From assembly GCA_047518265.1 (NCBI GenBank), contig JAKZRG010000004.1:62001-126000 (forward strand): DNA of 64,000 nt, written 5' to 3'. This DNA comes from Oceanospirillum sp047518265 (lineage in GTDB: Bacteria; Pseudomonadota; Gammaproteobacteria; Pseudomonadales; Halomonadaceae). The position numbers and the translations under genes were made by a program. Numbering within the stretch: position 1 is the first letter of the stretch; each line of letters opens with the position of its first letter. Below the pieces are notes generated by a model. That model was not told where the DNA came from. It did no database searches and saw only the letters and a list, made by a program, of their open reading frames with translations. Shown piece by piece: positions 1 to 7,957 of the stretch.

Positions 1-74
1 GGATGTAGACCAAAGGTCAAATTCTGAAGGTGGTGCTGAATATATTCGGAAGCTGTTGGATTTGCGCCTGCCAT
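1..74 (-). CDS. atpB: ATP synthase F0 subunit a, N-terminal fragment (partial at window edge)
   Basis: The first 24 codons of AtpB are present; the rest lies outside the window. AtpB forms the stator half-channels that pass protons to the c-ring of F0 in the inner membrane. Reading the minus strand from the ATG at 74 gives a peptide beginning MAGANPTASEYIQHHLQNL, and the EYIQHHL-N-LT pattern is typical of the AtpB amino terminus. A GGGGAAG ribosome-binding site stands just upstream. It follows atpI by 38 bp on the same strand, the normal start of the atp operon. Confidence 0.85.
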   Translation of the reverse strand, partial: MAGANPTASEYIQHHLQNLTFGLH

Positions 75-112
75 TGTCTTCCCCGAAGTTCCATTGCGGT
101 TGTCCGCTTACA

Positions 113-496
113 TTAACGCTTTATCACCAAAGGTGAGAGCCAATGAACCACTTGAACCACTACGTAAGTTAAAAAAAAGTAAATTGGGTTTAAGGGACGT
201 ACTAAGGCAAATACCAAAGCAAATAATACGGCCGTTAAACCAAACTTCACTGCCTCCGCTTTATAAAACGAACGCACAATCTGTTTTGCTGCTTGCGCAC
301 CCTGGTGCCTAAAAGACTCCCAAGCGAAATACAGGTTGGGTAAAAAACATACAACACCACCCAACAATGCGGAGTAAGCAGCTACCGGATCGGTCATCAG
401 ATAGCAGCCCACAGCAACTAGGAGGGTTACGATTGCCTGTAAACCGACAACTCGGAGTACTTTTGGCCGTTGTAACTGTGCGCTTTTGGCGCCCAT
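113..496 (-). CDS. atpI: ATP synthase accessory protein AtpI
   Basis: A 127-residue hydrophobic protein with four predicted membrane segments (about residues 15-33, 39-58, 85-103 and 106-125), as in the AtpI/ATP-synt_I family. AtpI helps assemble the c-ring of F0F1 ATP synthase and is dispensable in several species. The length and the LGGVVCFLPNLYFAW segment fit the family. It lies immediately upstream of atpB on the same strand and downstream of parB, the conserved gammaproteobacterial order. The 185-bp gap to parB contains one exact DnaA box (656-664) and presumably the atp promoter, although no convincing -35/-10 pair was picked. Confidence 0.88.
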   Translation of the reverse strand: MGAKSAQLQRPKVLRVVGLQAIVTLLVAVGCYLMTDPVAAYSALLGGVVCFLPNLYFAWESFRHQGAQAAKQIVRSFYKAEAVKFGLTAVLFALVFALVRPLNPIYFFLTYVVVQVVHWLSPLVIKR

Positions 497-681
497 CTTC
501 TCTCCTAACCGAGAAAATCTCGAGTTTTGTAAACCTTTGAATTCACGGTACAGTCAAATTCTGACCGCAGGATTATAGGGGCATTACCCCTTCCATTCAA
601 CATAATTACCCACACTAGATCAGAAATAAGACCAATAGATGAGGTTTTTTAGCCTTGTGGATAACTTATTTCGACATGTCC

Positions 682-1611
682 TTATTTGATATGGCTTAAT
701 ATTCCATCCAACTCATCAAGACTGGCATAATTAATCACCAGCTTACCTTTGCCCTTTTTATTGTGACTAATTTGCACCGGGGCACCCAAACGATCTCCTA
801 AACGACGCTCCAATAGCTCAACATCTGCATTAGGTTCTTGTTGAGGTTTCTCTTCTACAGGTTGCTGTAATTTGCGTACCAGCGCTTCTGTTTGCCTTAC
901 GGACATACCCTTGGCGACAACCTGACGAGCTGCTTCACTTTGTTGACTCAATTCCAGCCCCAGTAATGCTCGGGCGTGGCCCATTTCTAAATCACCATAC
1001 TCCAGCATCTTTTTCACATCATCGGATAAGGACAAAAGACGTAGAAGATTAGTGACAGCAGAACGGGATTTCCCTACAGCATCCGCTACTTGCTGCTGAG
1101 TCAATTCAAACTCTTGTTGTAACCGTTGCAGGGCAAATGCTTCTTCAACAGGATTCAGATTTTCCCGTTGAATATTTTCAATTAATGCCATGGCCACGGC
1201 CGCATCATCAGGTACATCCCGAATGATAACCGGCACCTGATCCAACTCTGCTAACTGAGCCGCGCGCCAACGACGCTCCCCTGCGATAATTTCAAATTTC
1301 TCATGTTCCACAGGACGTACAACAATCGGTTGCATAATACCCTGAGCACGAATAGAACTGGCCAGATCCTCTAATGAGCCCTGATCCATATCACGACGAG
1401 GTTGATAACGACCACGACACAAAAATTCAACGGGAAGGTGTTTCATTTGACCGTCTAGATTTTCAACGGCTTCTGTCTTGATAGGGGGGACCACTTCAGA
1501 TTTTTCAACAGGAGGGTTTACAGAGACAGTACGGGGTTCACTGGTTGTTGCCATACCTGAGCCTAATAATGCATCCAGTCCACGGCCTAATCCACGTTTT
1601 TTTGCTGACAT
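682..1611 (-). CDS. parB: Chromosome-partitioning protein ParB (Spo0J)
   Basis: ParB binds parS sites near the origin, spreads along DNA as a CTP-dependent clamp and works with the ParA ATPase in chromosome segregation. The protein (309 residues from the chosen ATG) shows the amino-terminal GLGRGLDALLG box, the GERRWRAAQL motif of the CTP-binding domain at about residue 111, a helix-turn-helix (VADAVGKSRSAVTNLLRLL) and a carboxy-terminal dimerisation region. An upstream TTG at 1632 would add seven residues, but the ATG at 1611 has GAGAGGAG at good spacing and begins the conserved MSAKKRGLGRG sequence. It follows parA after 163 bp containing a repeat element. parS sites are seen in this window at 20328 and 20961. 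Confidence 0.95.
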   Translation of the reverse strand: MSAKKRGLGRGLDALLGSGMATTSEPRTVSVNPPVEKSEVVPPIKTEAVENLDGQMKHLPVEFLCRGRYQPRRDMDQGSLEDLASSIRAQGIMQPIVVRPVEHEKFEIIAGERRWRAAQLAELDQVPVIIRDVPDDAAVAMALIENIQRENLNPVEEAFALQRLQQEFELTQQQVADAVGKSRSAVTNLLRLLSLSDDVKKMLEYGDLEMGHARALLGLELSQQSEAARQVVAKGMSVRQTEALVRKLQQPVEEKPQQEPNADVELLERRLGDRLGAPVQISHNKKGKGKLVINYASLDELDGILSHIK

Positions 1612-1683
1612 TCTCTGTTGCACTCCTCTCAAGCGGCAATGGCTATCTTATCCACACCCAGTTTTTATTTTTAGTAACCCACA

Positions 1684-1766
1684 TGCATTCCCGATAAATT
1701 ATCAGTGAATCAATTCCAGAGTACACTGAACTTGATTCAGGCTTGTTGCCTATCGGGATTGATATC
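1684..1766. repeat. Intergenic repeat copy A (CATTCCCGATAA ... TATCGGGATTGATAT ends)
   Basis: About 83 bp between parA and parB, with imperfect inverted ends (CATTCCCGATAA at the left, TATCGGGATTGATAT at the right). The interior carries TACACTGAACTTGATTCAG, closely matched by the reverse complement of copy D (44882-44978) and partly by copy B (38556-38659). It starts 8 nt downstream of the parA stop codon. It could be a MITE- or ERIC-like element; transcription would give a stem from the inverted ends. Confidence 0.7.
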
Positions 1767-1774
1767 ATCAGAGG

Positions 1775-2539
1775 TTAATTTGTTCTGCGTACCAGTTCAC
1801 CTGCCAATGCAAGATAAGCCAAGCTACCTTTTGATTTTTCATCGTAAGACAAAACAGGTAAACCATGGCTAGGAGCTTCTGCTAAACGGACATTACGGGG
1901 AATTACCGTATTATAAACCCGATCACCAAAGTGCTCTGTTAATTGACTTGAAACATCACGGGTTAAGCTATTACGAGGATCAAACATGGTACGTAATAAG
2001 CCTTCTACCTGAAGTTCAGGGTTAATGCTTTCACTTACCTGCTGAATGGTCTGAATCAGTGATGACAGTCCTTCCAGGGCATAATACTCACACTGTACCG
2101 GAATAATCACGCCTTGTGCTGCGGTGAGTGCATTGACTGTCAACATGTTCAGAGACGGAGGGCAGTCCATCAGGACATAATCGTATTGATCGAGCACATC
2201 AGACAAAGCGGTTTTTAAACTAAACTGCCCTTTATCCTGTTGTAACAACTGAACCTCTGCCGTGGTTAACTCTGCATTGGCTGGTAACAGATCATAACCA
2301 GCAGGATCCGTGCTAACCTTCACATCAGAGAACGTGGCATCTCCCAAGAGGAGATCACAGACAGACTGTTCACAGTTGTACTTATCCACACCGCTACCCA
2401 TAGTGGCGTTGCCTTGTGGATCCAGATCAATCAGAAGTACCTTACGCTTAGTGGCTACCAAAGATGCCGCTAAATTAACGCAAGTGGTGGTTTTACCCAC
2501 ACCACCTTTCTGATTAGTCACTGCAAATACATTCGCCAT
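1775..2539 (-). CDS. parA: Chromosome-partitioning ATPase ParA (Soj)
   Basis: A 254-residue deviant-Walker ATPase that binds DNA non-specifically and moves ParB-parS complexes. The sequence opens with the KGGVGKTTT P-loop (residues 11-19), including the signature lysine, followed by LLIDLDPQGNAT and VLMDCPPSLNML, all hallmarks of chromosomal ParA/Soj. The start has an AAGGAAGAG ribosome-binding site in the 19-bp gap after rsmG, so mnmG, rsmG and parA are probably one transcript. The gene contains one exact DnaA box (2382-2390). Confidence 0.96.
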   Translation of the reverse strand: MANVFAVTNQKGGVGKTTTCVNLAASLVATKRKVLLIDLDPQGNATMGSGVDKYNCEQSVCDLLLGDATFSDVKVSTDPAGYDLLPANAELTTAEVQLLQQDKGQFSLKTALSDVLDQYDYVLMDCPPSLNMLTVNALTAAQGVIIPVQCEYYALEGLSSLIQTIQQVSESINPELQVEGLLRTMFDPRNSLTRDVSSQLTEHFGDRVYNTVIPRNVRLAEAPSHGLPVLSYDEKSKGSLAYLALAGELVRRTN

Positions 2540-2558
2540 TGTTCTCTTCCTTAAAGGA

Positions 2559-3185
2559 TTAATCCGCTCGTTTCAGTTCCACCAGATGACGCTCACCATC
2601 AGAACCCGGAACCTCCAGACTGTGCACATTTTGGCAGACAATATTATCCGGCAAGGCCGCTAATTCATCTGTGGGGTAAATGCCCTTCATTGCCAACCAT
2701 TGTGTTTTTTCATCGGCGAAGTGTTTTGTCCAGTTCACCATATCTTCCATGGAACTGAAAGCCCGGCTGATAATCTGATCAAAACCTTGTTCCGGTTGAT
2801 ATTGCTCAACCCGCTTATTTTCTACTTGAACATTTTTTAACTTCAAAGCAGTGACGGCCTGAAACTGAAAACGACTTTTTTTGCCATTACTGTCCAGCAA
2901 AGTAATATCAAATTCAGGATGCACAATCGCCAGCGGAATACCTGGTAAACCACCACCAGACCCAACATCGATACAACGAGGTCCTTTGACATAAGGCAGA
3001 ATACTCAAACTATCCAACAGATGCCGCGTGACCATTTCCGCAGGATCTCGTACAGCGGTCAAATTAAACGCCTTGTTCCACTTTTCCAGCAAACGCAGAT
3101 AGTCCATCAGTTGAGCTTGTTTCTCATCACTGATATCCAAGCCCATTTGGCTAATGCCTTGGGCCAGTTTTTGCTCCAGCATCAT
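2559..3185 (-). CDS. rsmG: 16S rRNA m7G527 methyltransferase RsmG
   Basis: RsmG (GidB) uses S-adenosylmethionine to methylate N7 of G527 in 16S rRNA; its loss gives low-level streptomycin resistance in other bacteria. The 208-residue protein has the expected length, the WNKAFNLTAVRDP amino-terminal block, the SAM-binding CIDVGSGGGLPGIPLA motif and the ISRAFSSM block. It begins six bases after the mnmG stop codon, the standard gidA-gidB arrangement. Two adjacent ATG codons at 3185 and 3182 could start it. Confidence 0.95.
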   Translation of the reverse strand: MMLEQKLAQGISQMGLDISDEKQAQLMDYLRLLEKWNKAFNLTAVRDPAEMVTRHLLDSLSILPYVKGPRCIDVGSGGGLPGIPLAIVHPEFDITLLDSNGKKSRFQFQAVTALKLKNVQVENKRVEQYQPEQGFDQIISRAFSSMEDMVNWTKHFADEKTQWLAMKGIYPTDELAALPDNIVCQNVHSLEVPGSDGERHLVELKRAD

Positions 3186-3191
3186 TGTTTC

Positions 3192-5114
3192 TTAAACCTC
3201 AAGCGTCTTTGCTTTTTTCTCAGAACCATCTGATTGCGTATTTTGCAACATGGCACGTTTTTTTAGATGGATGAGCAACAGAGATACCGCTGCCGGTGTC
3301 ACACCTGGAATACGACCAGCCACTGCCAGCGTCTCAGGTTTTGCTTCACCCAATTTCTGACGAATCTCGTTAGACATGCCTTCGATGCTGCTGTAATCCA
3401 GACCCATAGGCAGAGGTGTATTTTCATGGCGGCGCAGTTTTTCAATCTCGTCCTGCTGACGGGTAATATAACCCGCATACTTCACCTGAATCTGAACCTG
3501 TTCAGCCACTTGTGGATTATCCACAGGCTCACCACGCAAAGAAGCCACATCGCCATATTCCAATTCGGGACGTTTCAGCAGATCCAATAAATTATATTCA
3601 CGGCTAATGGCTTGACCGGTTTTTTCCAGTATCGCTTCGGCCTGCTCTGTCTTTGGCTGAATCCAACTATTGGCTAAACGCTCGGTTTCTTGTTCTATCT
3701 GTTCTTTTTTGGCACTGAAAGCGGCCCAGCGCAAGTCATCGACTAGCCCCAACTCACGGCCTTTTTCGGTCAGACGCAAATCCGCATTATCTTCCCGCAG
3801 GATCAAACGGTATTCCGCACGGCTGGTAAACATACGATAGGGTTCATTAGTCCCCAGCGTAATCAGGTCATCCACCATGACACCGATATAGGCTTCATCA
3901 CGACGGGGATACCAGGCCTCTTTGCCCTGTGTCCGTAGACCGGCGTTTAGACCTGCCAATAAGCCCTGAGCACCCGCTTCTTCATAACCTGTGGTGCCAT
4001 TGATCTGGCCGGCAAAATACAGGTTGTGGATAAACTTAGTTTCCAGAGTATGTTTTAGATCCTGTGGATTAAAGTAATCGTATTCAATGGCATAACCTGG
4101 ACGCATGATATGAGCATTTTCCATGCCACGCATGGAACGCACCAGATCTAACTGAACATCAAAAGGCAGGCTAGTGGAAATACCATTAGGGTAAAGCTCA
4201 TGAGTGGTTAATCCTTCAGGTTCGATAAATACCTGATGAGAATTTTTATCCGCAAAGCGATGGATCTTGTCTTCAATGGACGGACAGTAACGTGGCCCCA
4301 CACCTTCAATCACCCCGGTATACATGGGGGAACGATCCAAACCCGCACGAATAATATCGTGGGTACGCTCATTCGTGTGGGTGATATAGCAACTGATCTG
4401 TTCCGGTTGATCAGCATTGGAGCCCATAAATGACATCACAGGTGTCGGGAAATCACCGGGTTGAGCTTCCATCACTGAGAAGTCTACCGATTTTGCATCA
4501 ATACGTGGCGGTGTACCCGTTTTCAGACGACCCACTCGAAATGGCATCTCTCGTAAGCGATCCGCCAGAGCGATAGAGGGTGGATCACCAGCCCGACCAC
4601 CGGATTGTTGTTCCATGCCTATGTGGATAATACCCCCTAGGAAAGTCCCTGCGGTCAGTACTACCGTTTCCGAATGGAAATGAATACCAGATTGGGTAAC
4701 AACACCGGTTACCGTATCTCCATCCATCAGCAGATCATCGGCAGATTGCTGAAAAATCGTCAGGTTTTCCTGATTCTCCAGAATCGTACGTATGGCAGCC
4801 TTATACAGAATTCGATCCGCTTGTGCCCGTGTTGCACGAACAGCAGGGCCCTTACGACTGTTCAAGGTTCTAAATTGAATACCGCCTTTATCGGTGGCCA
4901 GTGCCATAGCACCGCCTAGGGCATCAATCTCTTTTACCAGATGACTTTTTCCGATACCACCGATGGCTGGATTACAGGACATCTGTCCCAGAGTTTCAAT
5001 GTTGTGGGTTAACAACAAGGTAGAGCAGCCCATCCGTGCGGAAGCCAATGCGGCTTCAGTTCCCGCGTGACCTCCACCGATCACAATGACATCAAAGCGG
5101 GTTGGATAATCCAC
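3192..5114 (-). CDS. mnmG: tRNA uridine-34 carboxymethylaminomethyl modification enzyme MnmG (GidA)
   Basis: MnmG, with MnmE, installs the 5-carboxymethylaminomethyl group on U34 of certain tRNAs using FAD, NADH and methylene-tetrahydrofolate. The 640-residue protein has the dinucleotide-binding GGGHAGTEAALASARMG near residue 12, the SCNPAIGGIGKSHLVKEIDALGG block and the GTTGYEEAGAQGLLAGLNA block, all conserved in GidA. The start is GTG, with GAGGTG upstream. The partner mnmE lies 7 kb to the right. Three exact DnaA boxes lie inside the gene (3517, 4025, 4622). The upstream region is AT-rich and has DnaA boxes. Confidence 0.96.
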   Translation of the reverse strand: MDYPTRFDVIVIGGGHAGTEAALASARMGCSTLLLTHNIETLGQMSCNPAIGGIGKSHLVKEIDALGGAMALATDKGGIQFRTLNSRKGPAVRATRAQADRILYKAAIRTILENQENLTIFQQSADDLLMDGDTVTGVVTQSGIHFHSETVVLTAGTFLGGIIHIGMEQQSGGRAGDPPSIALADRLREMPFRVGRLKTGTPPRIDAKSVDFSVMEAQPGDFPTPVMSFMGSNADQPEQISCYITHTNERTHDIIRAGLDRSPMYTGVIEGVGPRYCPSIEDKIHRFADKNSHQVFIEPEGLTTHELYPNGISTSLPFDVQLDLVRSMRGMENAHIMRPGYAIEYDYFNPQDLKHTLETKFIHNLYFAGQINGTTGYEEAGAQGLLAGLNAGLRTQGKEAWYPRRDEAYIGVMVDDLITLGTNEPYRMFTSRAEYRLILREDNADLRLTEKGRELGLVDDLRWAAFSAKKEQIEQETERLANSWIQPKTEQAEAILEKTGQAISREYNLLDLLKRPELEYGDVASLRGEPVDNPQVAEQVQIQVKYAGYITRQQDEIEKLRRHENTPLPMGLDYSSIEGMSNEIRQKLGEAKPETLAVAGRIPGVTPAAVSLLLIHLKKRAMLQNTQSDGSEKKAKTLEV

Positions 5115-5714
5115 TGTATCACCTCTATTTCTAACTGTTCGTGCAAAAGGGACACAAGTATATACCTCACTCCCAAAATGAGAAGTAGCTGAAGCACAGA
5201 CAACGTGAAGATTTTTCCAGTAACTTAATCACAATAATCAATTATCTTATTTTTAAATAAAGATAAATATTGTAATTATTGTTATGTGGATAAATTCTGT
5301 GGATAACATTCTACAAGCAAGGTTTTAGAGGGATTTGTGACTATGGATAACCAGATGCACTTGCTATCAGTAATATGCTCAAAAGCAGAGGACATATTGT
5401 GCATAAAGTAGTGACTTATACACAGGCCAATTTATCAAAGTTTTTTCCCTAGGGTTTAAGCACATTTGTACACCCAGTTATACCGAATAAAAAACTCTAA
5501 TTATTTGTCATGAATTACAAAAATCTCGACGAAATAACTCAAAATATGACGTTACAGATAAGTAAAAGAGGGAAAAATAAGGATTAATGTCATGACAGAG
5601 ATAAAAAATAATAGGGATAGCCTATTGAGATCCGCTTAGTTCAGATCAACAAAGGGCGATAAACCAAATAGAAAAATAGGGGCGGGGAGCATAGACTGGA
5701 GAAATCGTAGGCAT
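5115..5714. other. Non-coding AT-rich region with DnaA boxes (candidate origin or DnaA-regulated mnmG promoter)
   Basis: This gap upstream of mnmG contains no convincing gene. It holds a very AT-rich stretch (about 5221-5284), two exact DnaA boxes 13 bp apart in the same orientation (TGTGGATAA at 5285-5293 and 5298-5306) and one TTATACACA variant (5416-5424). In Escherichia coli the origin lies next to mnmG, while in Pseudomonas it lies upstream of dnaA. This site may therefore be a second origin-like element or a DnaA-controlled mnmG promoter. Confidence 0.5.
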
Positions 5715-5748
5715 AAAAAAACCGCAAACCTTTCGGCTGCGGTTTTTT
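5715..5748 (-). terminator. Rho-independent terminator of deaD
   Basis: Perfect 11-bp stem AAAAAACCGCA / TGCGGTTTTTT with a 12-nt loop, just downstream of the deaD stop codon. On the minus strand the stem ends in a T-run. Confidence 0.9.
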
Positions 5749-5762
5749 CGATCAACTAAAGA

Positions 5763-7625
5763 TTAGCTATCTTTATTGTCGCTGGCAGGTGCATCGCCAC
5801 GAGGACGGTCGCCACGGGAGCGATCACCGCGAGGACGGTCACCACGAGGGCGATCACCGCGAGGACGGTCACCACGAGGACGGTCACCACGAGGACGGTC
5901 ACTACGCGGACGACGTGGACGTTCTTCAGGCTCAGGACCACGATCAACACTGATCTTCATCTCAACCTGACGTACACGAGTCTTTTGCAGATGGCCCAGT
6001 ACATCGCCTGGCATACCTTCTGGCAGCTCAACAGTACTAAACTGATCGTATAGACGAATATTACCGATGTAACGGCTTTCAATGCCTGCTTCATTGGCAA
6101 TAGCACCTACAACATCACCGGGCTGCAGACCATCGTTACGGCCTACTTCAATACGGTAACGTGTAAAGTTCACATCTGTTGGACGCTCACGACGTGGACG
6201 ACGTTCACGATCACCACCACGCTCGTTACGATCACCGCGACGACCATCACGGTCATTACGATCACGACGCTCACGTTGTGGACGTGCTTCTTCAGGAGGA
6301 AGAATCAGCGGACGCTTCTCTTGAGCCTTCCAAGCCAGAGTTGCAGCAATATCGTCTAGGCTTAGCTCATTTTCTTCAGCCAGTTCTTTGACCAGATTAC
6401 GGAAGAAATCCATCTCTGCGCCAACACTGCCCGTCATCTCAACAACGCTTTCTTTAAACTGCTTAACGCGCTGCTCCGCTACCATTTCACGGGTAGGCAG
6501 ATCCATACGCTCAATGCTTTGACGTGTCGCACGTTCAATAGCACGCAGTAAATTACGCTCACGAGGGGTAACAAACAGAATCGCTTCACCGGTACGACCA
6601 GCACGACCCGTACGGCCAATACGGTGTACATAAGCTTCTGTATCGTAAGGAATATCGTAGTTAATAACGTGAGTAATACGCTCAACGTCCAGACCACGTG
6701 CCGCAACATCAGTCGCAATCACGATATCCAGCTTACGATTTTTAAGCTGGTTAACAGTACGCTCACGCAGTGCCTGGTTCATATCACCGTTCAGAGCCGA
6801 AGCACTGTAACCGCGAGCTTCCAGCTTTTCAGCCAGCTCAACAGTGGCAGTTTTGGTACGTACGAAAATAATCGCCGCATCAAAATCTTCGGTTTCCATA
6901 ATACGGGTCAGAGCATCCATCTTGTGAACACCACTTACCTGCCAATAGCGCTGGCTAATCGTGTCTACAGTAGATGTTTTAGCCGCGATGCTAATCTCTT
7001 GTGCGCCCTGAATATGACGACGAGCAACCTTACGGATCTCATTCGGCATCGTTGCAGAGAACAGAGCCACCTGACGGGGCTGAGGTACTTGTTCTAAAAT
7101 CCAATCAACGTCGTCGATGAAGCCCATTTTCAGCATTTCATCGGCTTCATCCAGAACCACAGCATTCATAGTGCTGGTGTCCAGAGTCTTACGACGTAGG
7201 TGATCCATAACACGACCCGGCGTACCCACAACTACTTGTGGACCACGACGCAGCTGCTTCAGCTGTAGCGTCATGCTGTGACCGCCATAAATAGGCATTA
7301 CGTGGAAACCACGCAGATCACGAGCATAGCGCTGGAACGCTTCTGCAACCTGGATCGCCAATTCACGGGTAGGGGTTAATACCAGTATTTGAGGACTGCG
7401 TTTGTTCACGTCAACGCGTGCTAGCAGCGGCAAGGCAAAAGCTGCCGTTTTACCAGTACCGGTCTGAGCCTGACCTAACAGACTATCACCTTTCAACAGA
7501 ACTGGAATACTCGCAGCCTGAATAGGGGAAGGTGTTTCATAACCAATTTCTTTTACACTTGCGACAAGTGCTTCGGGAAGACCCAGCTCTTCAAAGCTGG
7601 ATACAACAGTCTCTTCTGATGACAT
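5763..7625 (-). CDS. deaD: DEAD-box ATP-dependent RNA helicase DeaD/CsdA
   Basis: A 620-residue RNA helicase that probably assists 50S subunit assembly and mRNA unwinding, especially in the cold. Helicase motifs are in order: AQTGTGKTAA (motif I), PTRELAIQVAE (Ia), VLDEADEML (II), SATMP (III), ARGLDVERI and HRIGRTGRAGR (V-VI). After a charged Arg-rich linker comes a DbpA-type RNA-binding domain (about residues 480-555) and a basic tail of RGDRP repeats, the architecture of CsdA rather than RhlE or SrmB. It interrupts the mnmG-mnmE neighbourhood found in Pseudomonas. The long upstream gap may contain a leader RNA, as in other cold-shock genes, but this is inference. Confidence 0.93.
   Translation of the reverse strand: MSSEETVVSSFEELGLPEALVASVKEIGYETPSPIQAASIPVLLKGDSLLGQAQTGTGKTAAFALPLLARVDVNKRSPQILVLTPTRELAIQVAEAFQRYARDLRGFHVMPIYGGHSMTLQLKQLRRGPQVVVGTPGRVMDHLRRKTLDTSTMNAVVLDEADEMLKMGFIDDVDWILEQVPQPRQVALFSATMPNEIRKVARRHIQGAQEISIAAKTSTVDTISQRYWQVSGVHKMDALTRIMETEDFDAAIIFVRTKTATVELAEKLEARGYSASALNGDMNQALRERTVNQLKNRKLDIVIATDVAARGLDVERITHVINYDIPYDTEAYVHRIGRTGRAGRTGEAILFVTPRERNLLRAIERATRQSIERMDLPTREMVAEQRVKQFKESVVEMTGSVGAEMDFFRNLVKELAEENELSLDDIAATLAWKAQEKRPLILPPEEARPQRERRDRNDRDGRRGDRNERGGDRERRPRRERPTDVNFTRYRIEVGRNDGLQPGDVVGAIANEAGIESRYIGNIRLYDQFSTVELPEGMPGDVLGHLQKTRVRQVEMKISVDRGPEPEERPRRPRSDRPRGDRPRGDRPRGDRPRGDRPRGDRSRGDRPRGDAPASDNKDS
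5787..5906 (-). repeat. 15-bp tandem repeat encoding eight RGDRP-type pentapeptides in DeaD
   Basis: Eight in-frame 15-bp units near the 3' end of deaD encode RSDRP, four RGDRP, RGDRS, RGDRP and RGDAP. The units are almost identical at DNA level, so copy number could vary by slippage. Such RG-rich tails bind RNA non-specifically in other DEAD-box proteins. Confidence 0.9.
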
Positions 7626-7957
7626 TCAAGGGTTACCTGAGTCGAAATACAAATAACGGAACCCTTGGCATCTCATCCAAGCATACTGTAGCGGTATTAA
7701 TAGCGCTCAATATCAATTATGGGTTCCACTCGGCTTCGCTTTTAAGCATGCTCAGCACACTTAAAGCAGTCTCATAGGCAGGTGATGCGCTGTGCGCAAT
7801 CGGGGCTGATACGACGATCAGATTCGGAGAAAACAGCAGTCTCACCTTAAGGGGCACGCATTGTGCCTTTAAATAACCGCAAAATCCAACTTTGTTTCGA
7901 CTTTCTCCATAAATCCGCCTAAATTTGCTCAAATCCACTCTCAAGCTTAGTTGAAAG
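7626..7957. other. Divergent intergenic region of deaD and a methyltransferase gene
   Basis: A 332-bp gap between two divergently transcribed genes. It must hold both promoters and possibly a structured deaD leader. No conserved gene, RNA or strong hairpin was recognised. A minus-strand open frame here (7717-7944) has no recognisable family. Confidence 0.4.

Noticed and set aside
5776..5970. Plus-strand frame rich in Arg-Gly-Ser repeats
   Set aside because: It is the antisense reading of the deaD tail repeats and has no start context or homology.
6179..6391. Plus-strand His/Asp-rich frame that looks like a metal-binding peptide
   Set aside because: Antisense of the Arg/Asp-rich linker of DeaD; the composition is a product of the opposite strand's codons.
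7717..7944. Minus-strand 75-codon frame upstream of deaD
   Set aside because: No family likeness and no ribosome-binding site; position suits a deaD leader better than a gene.
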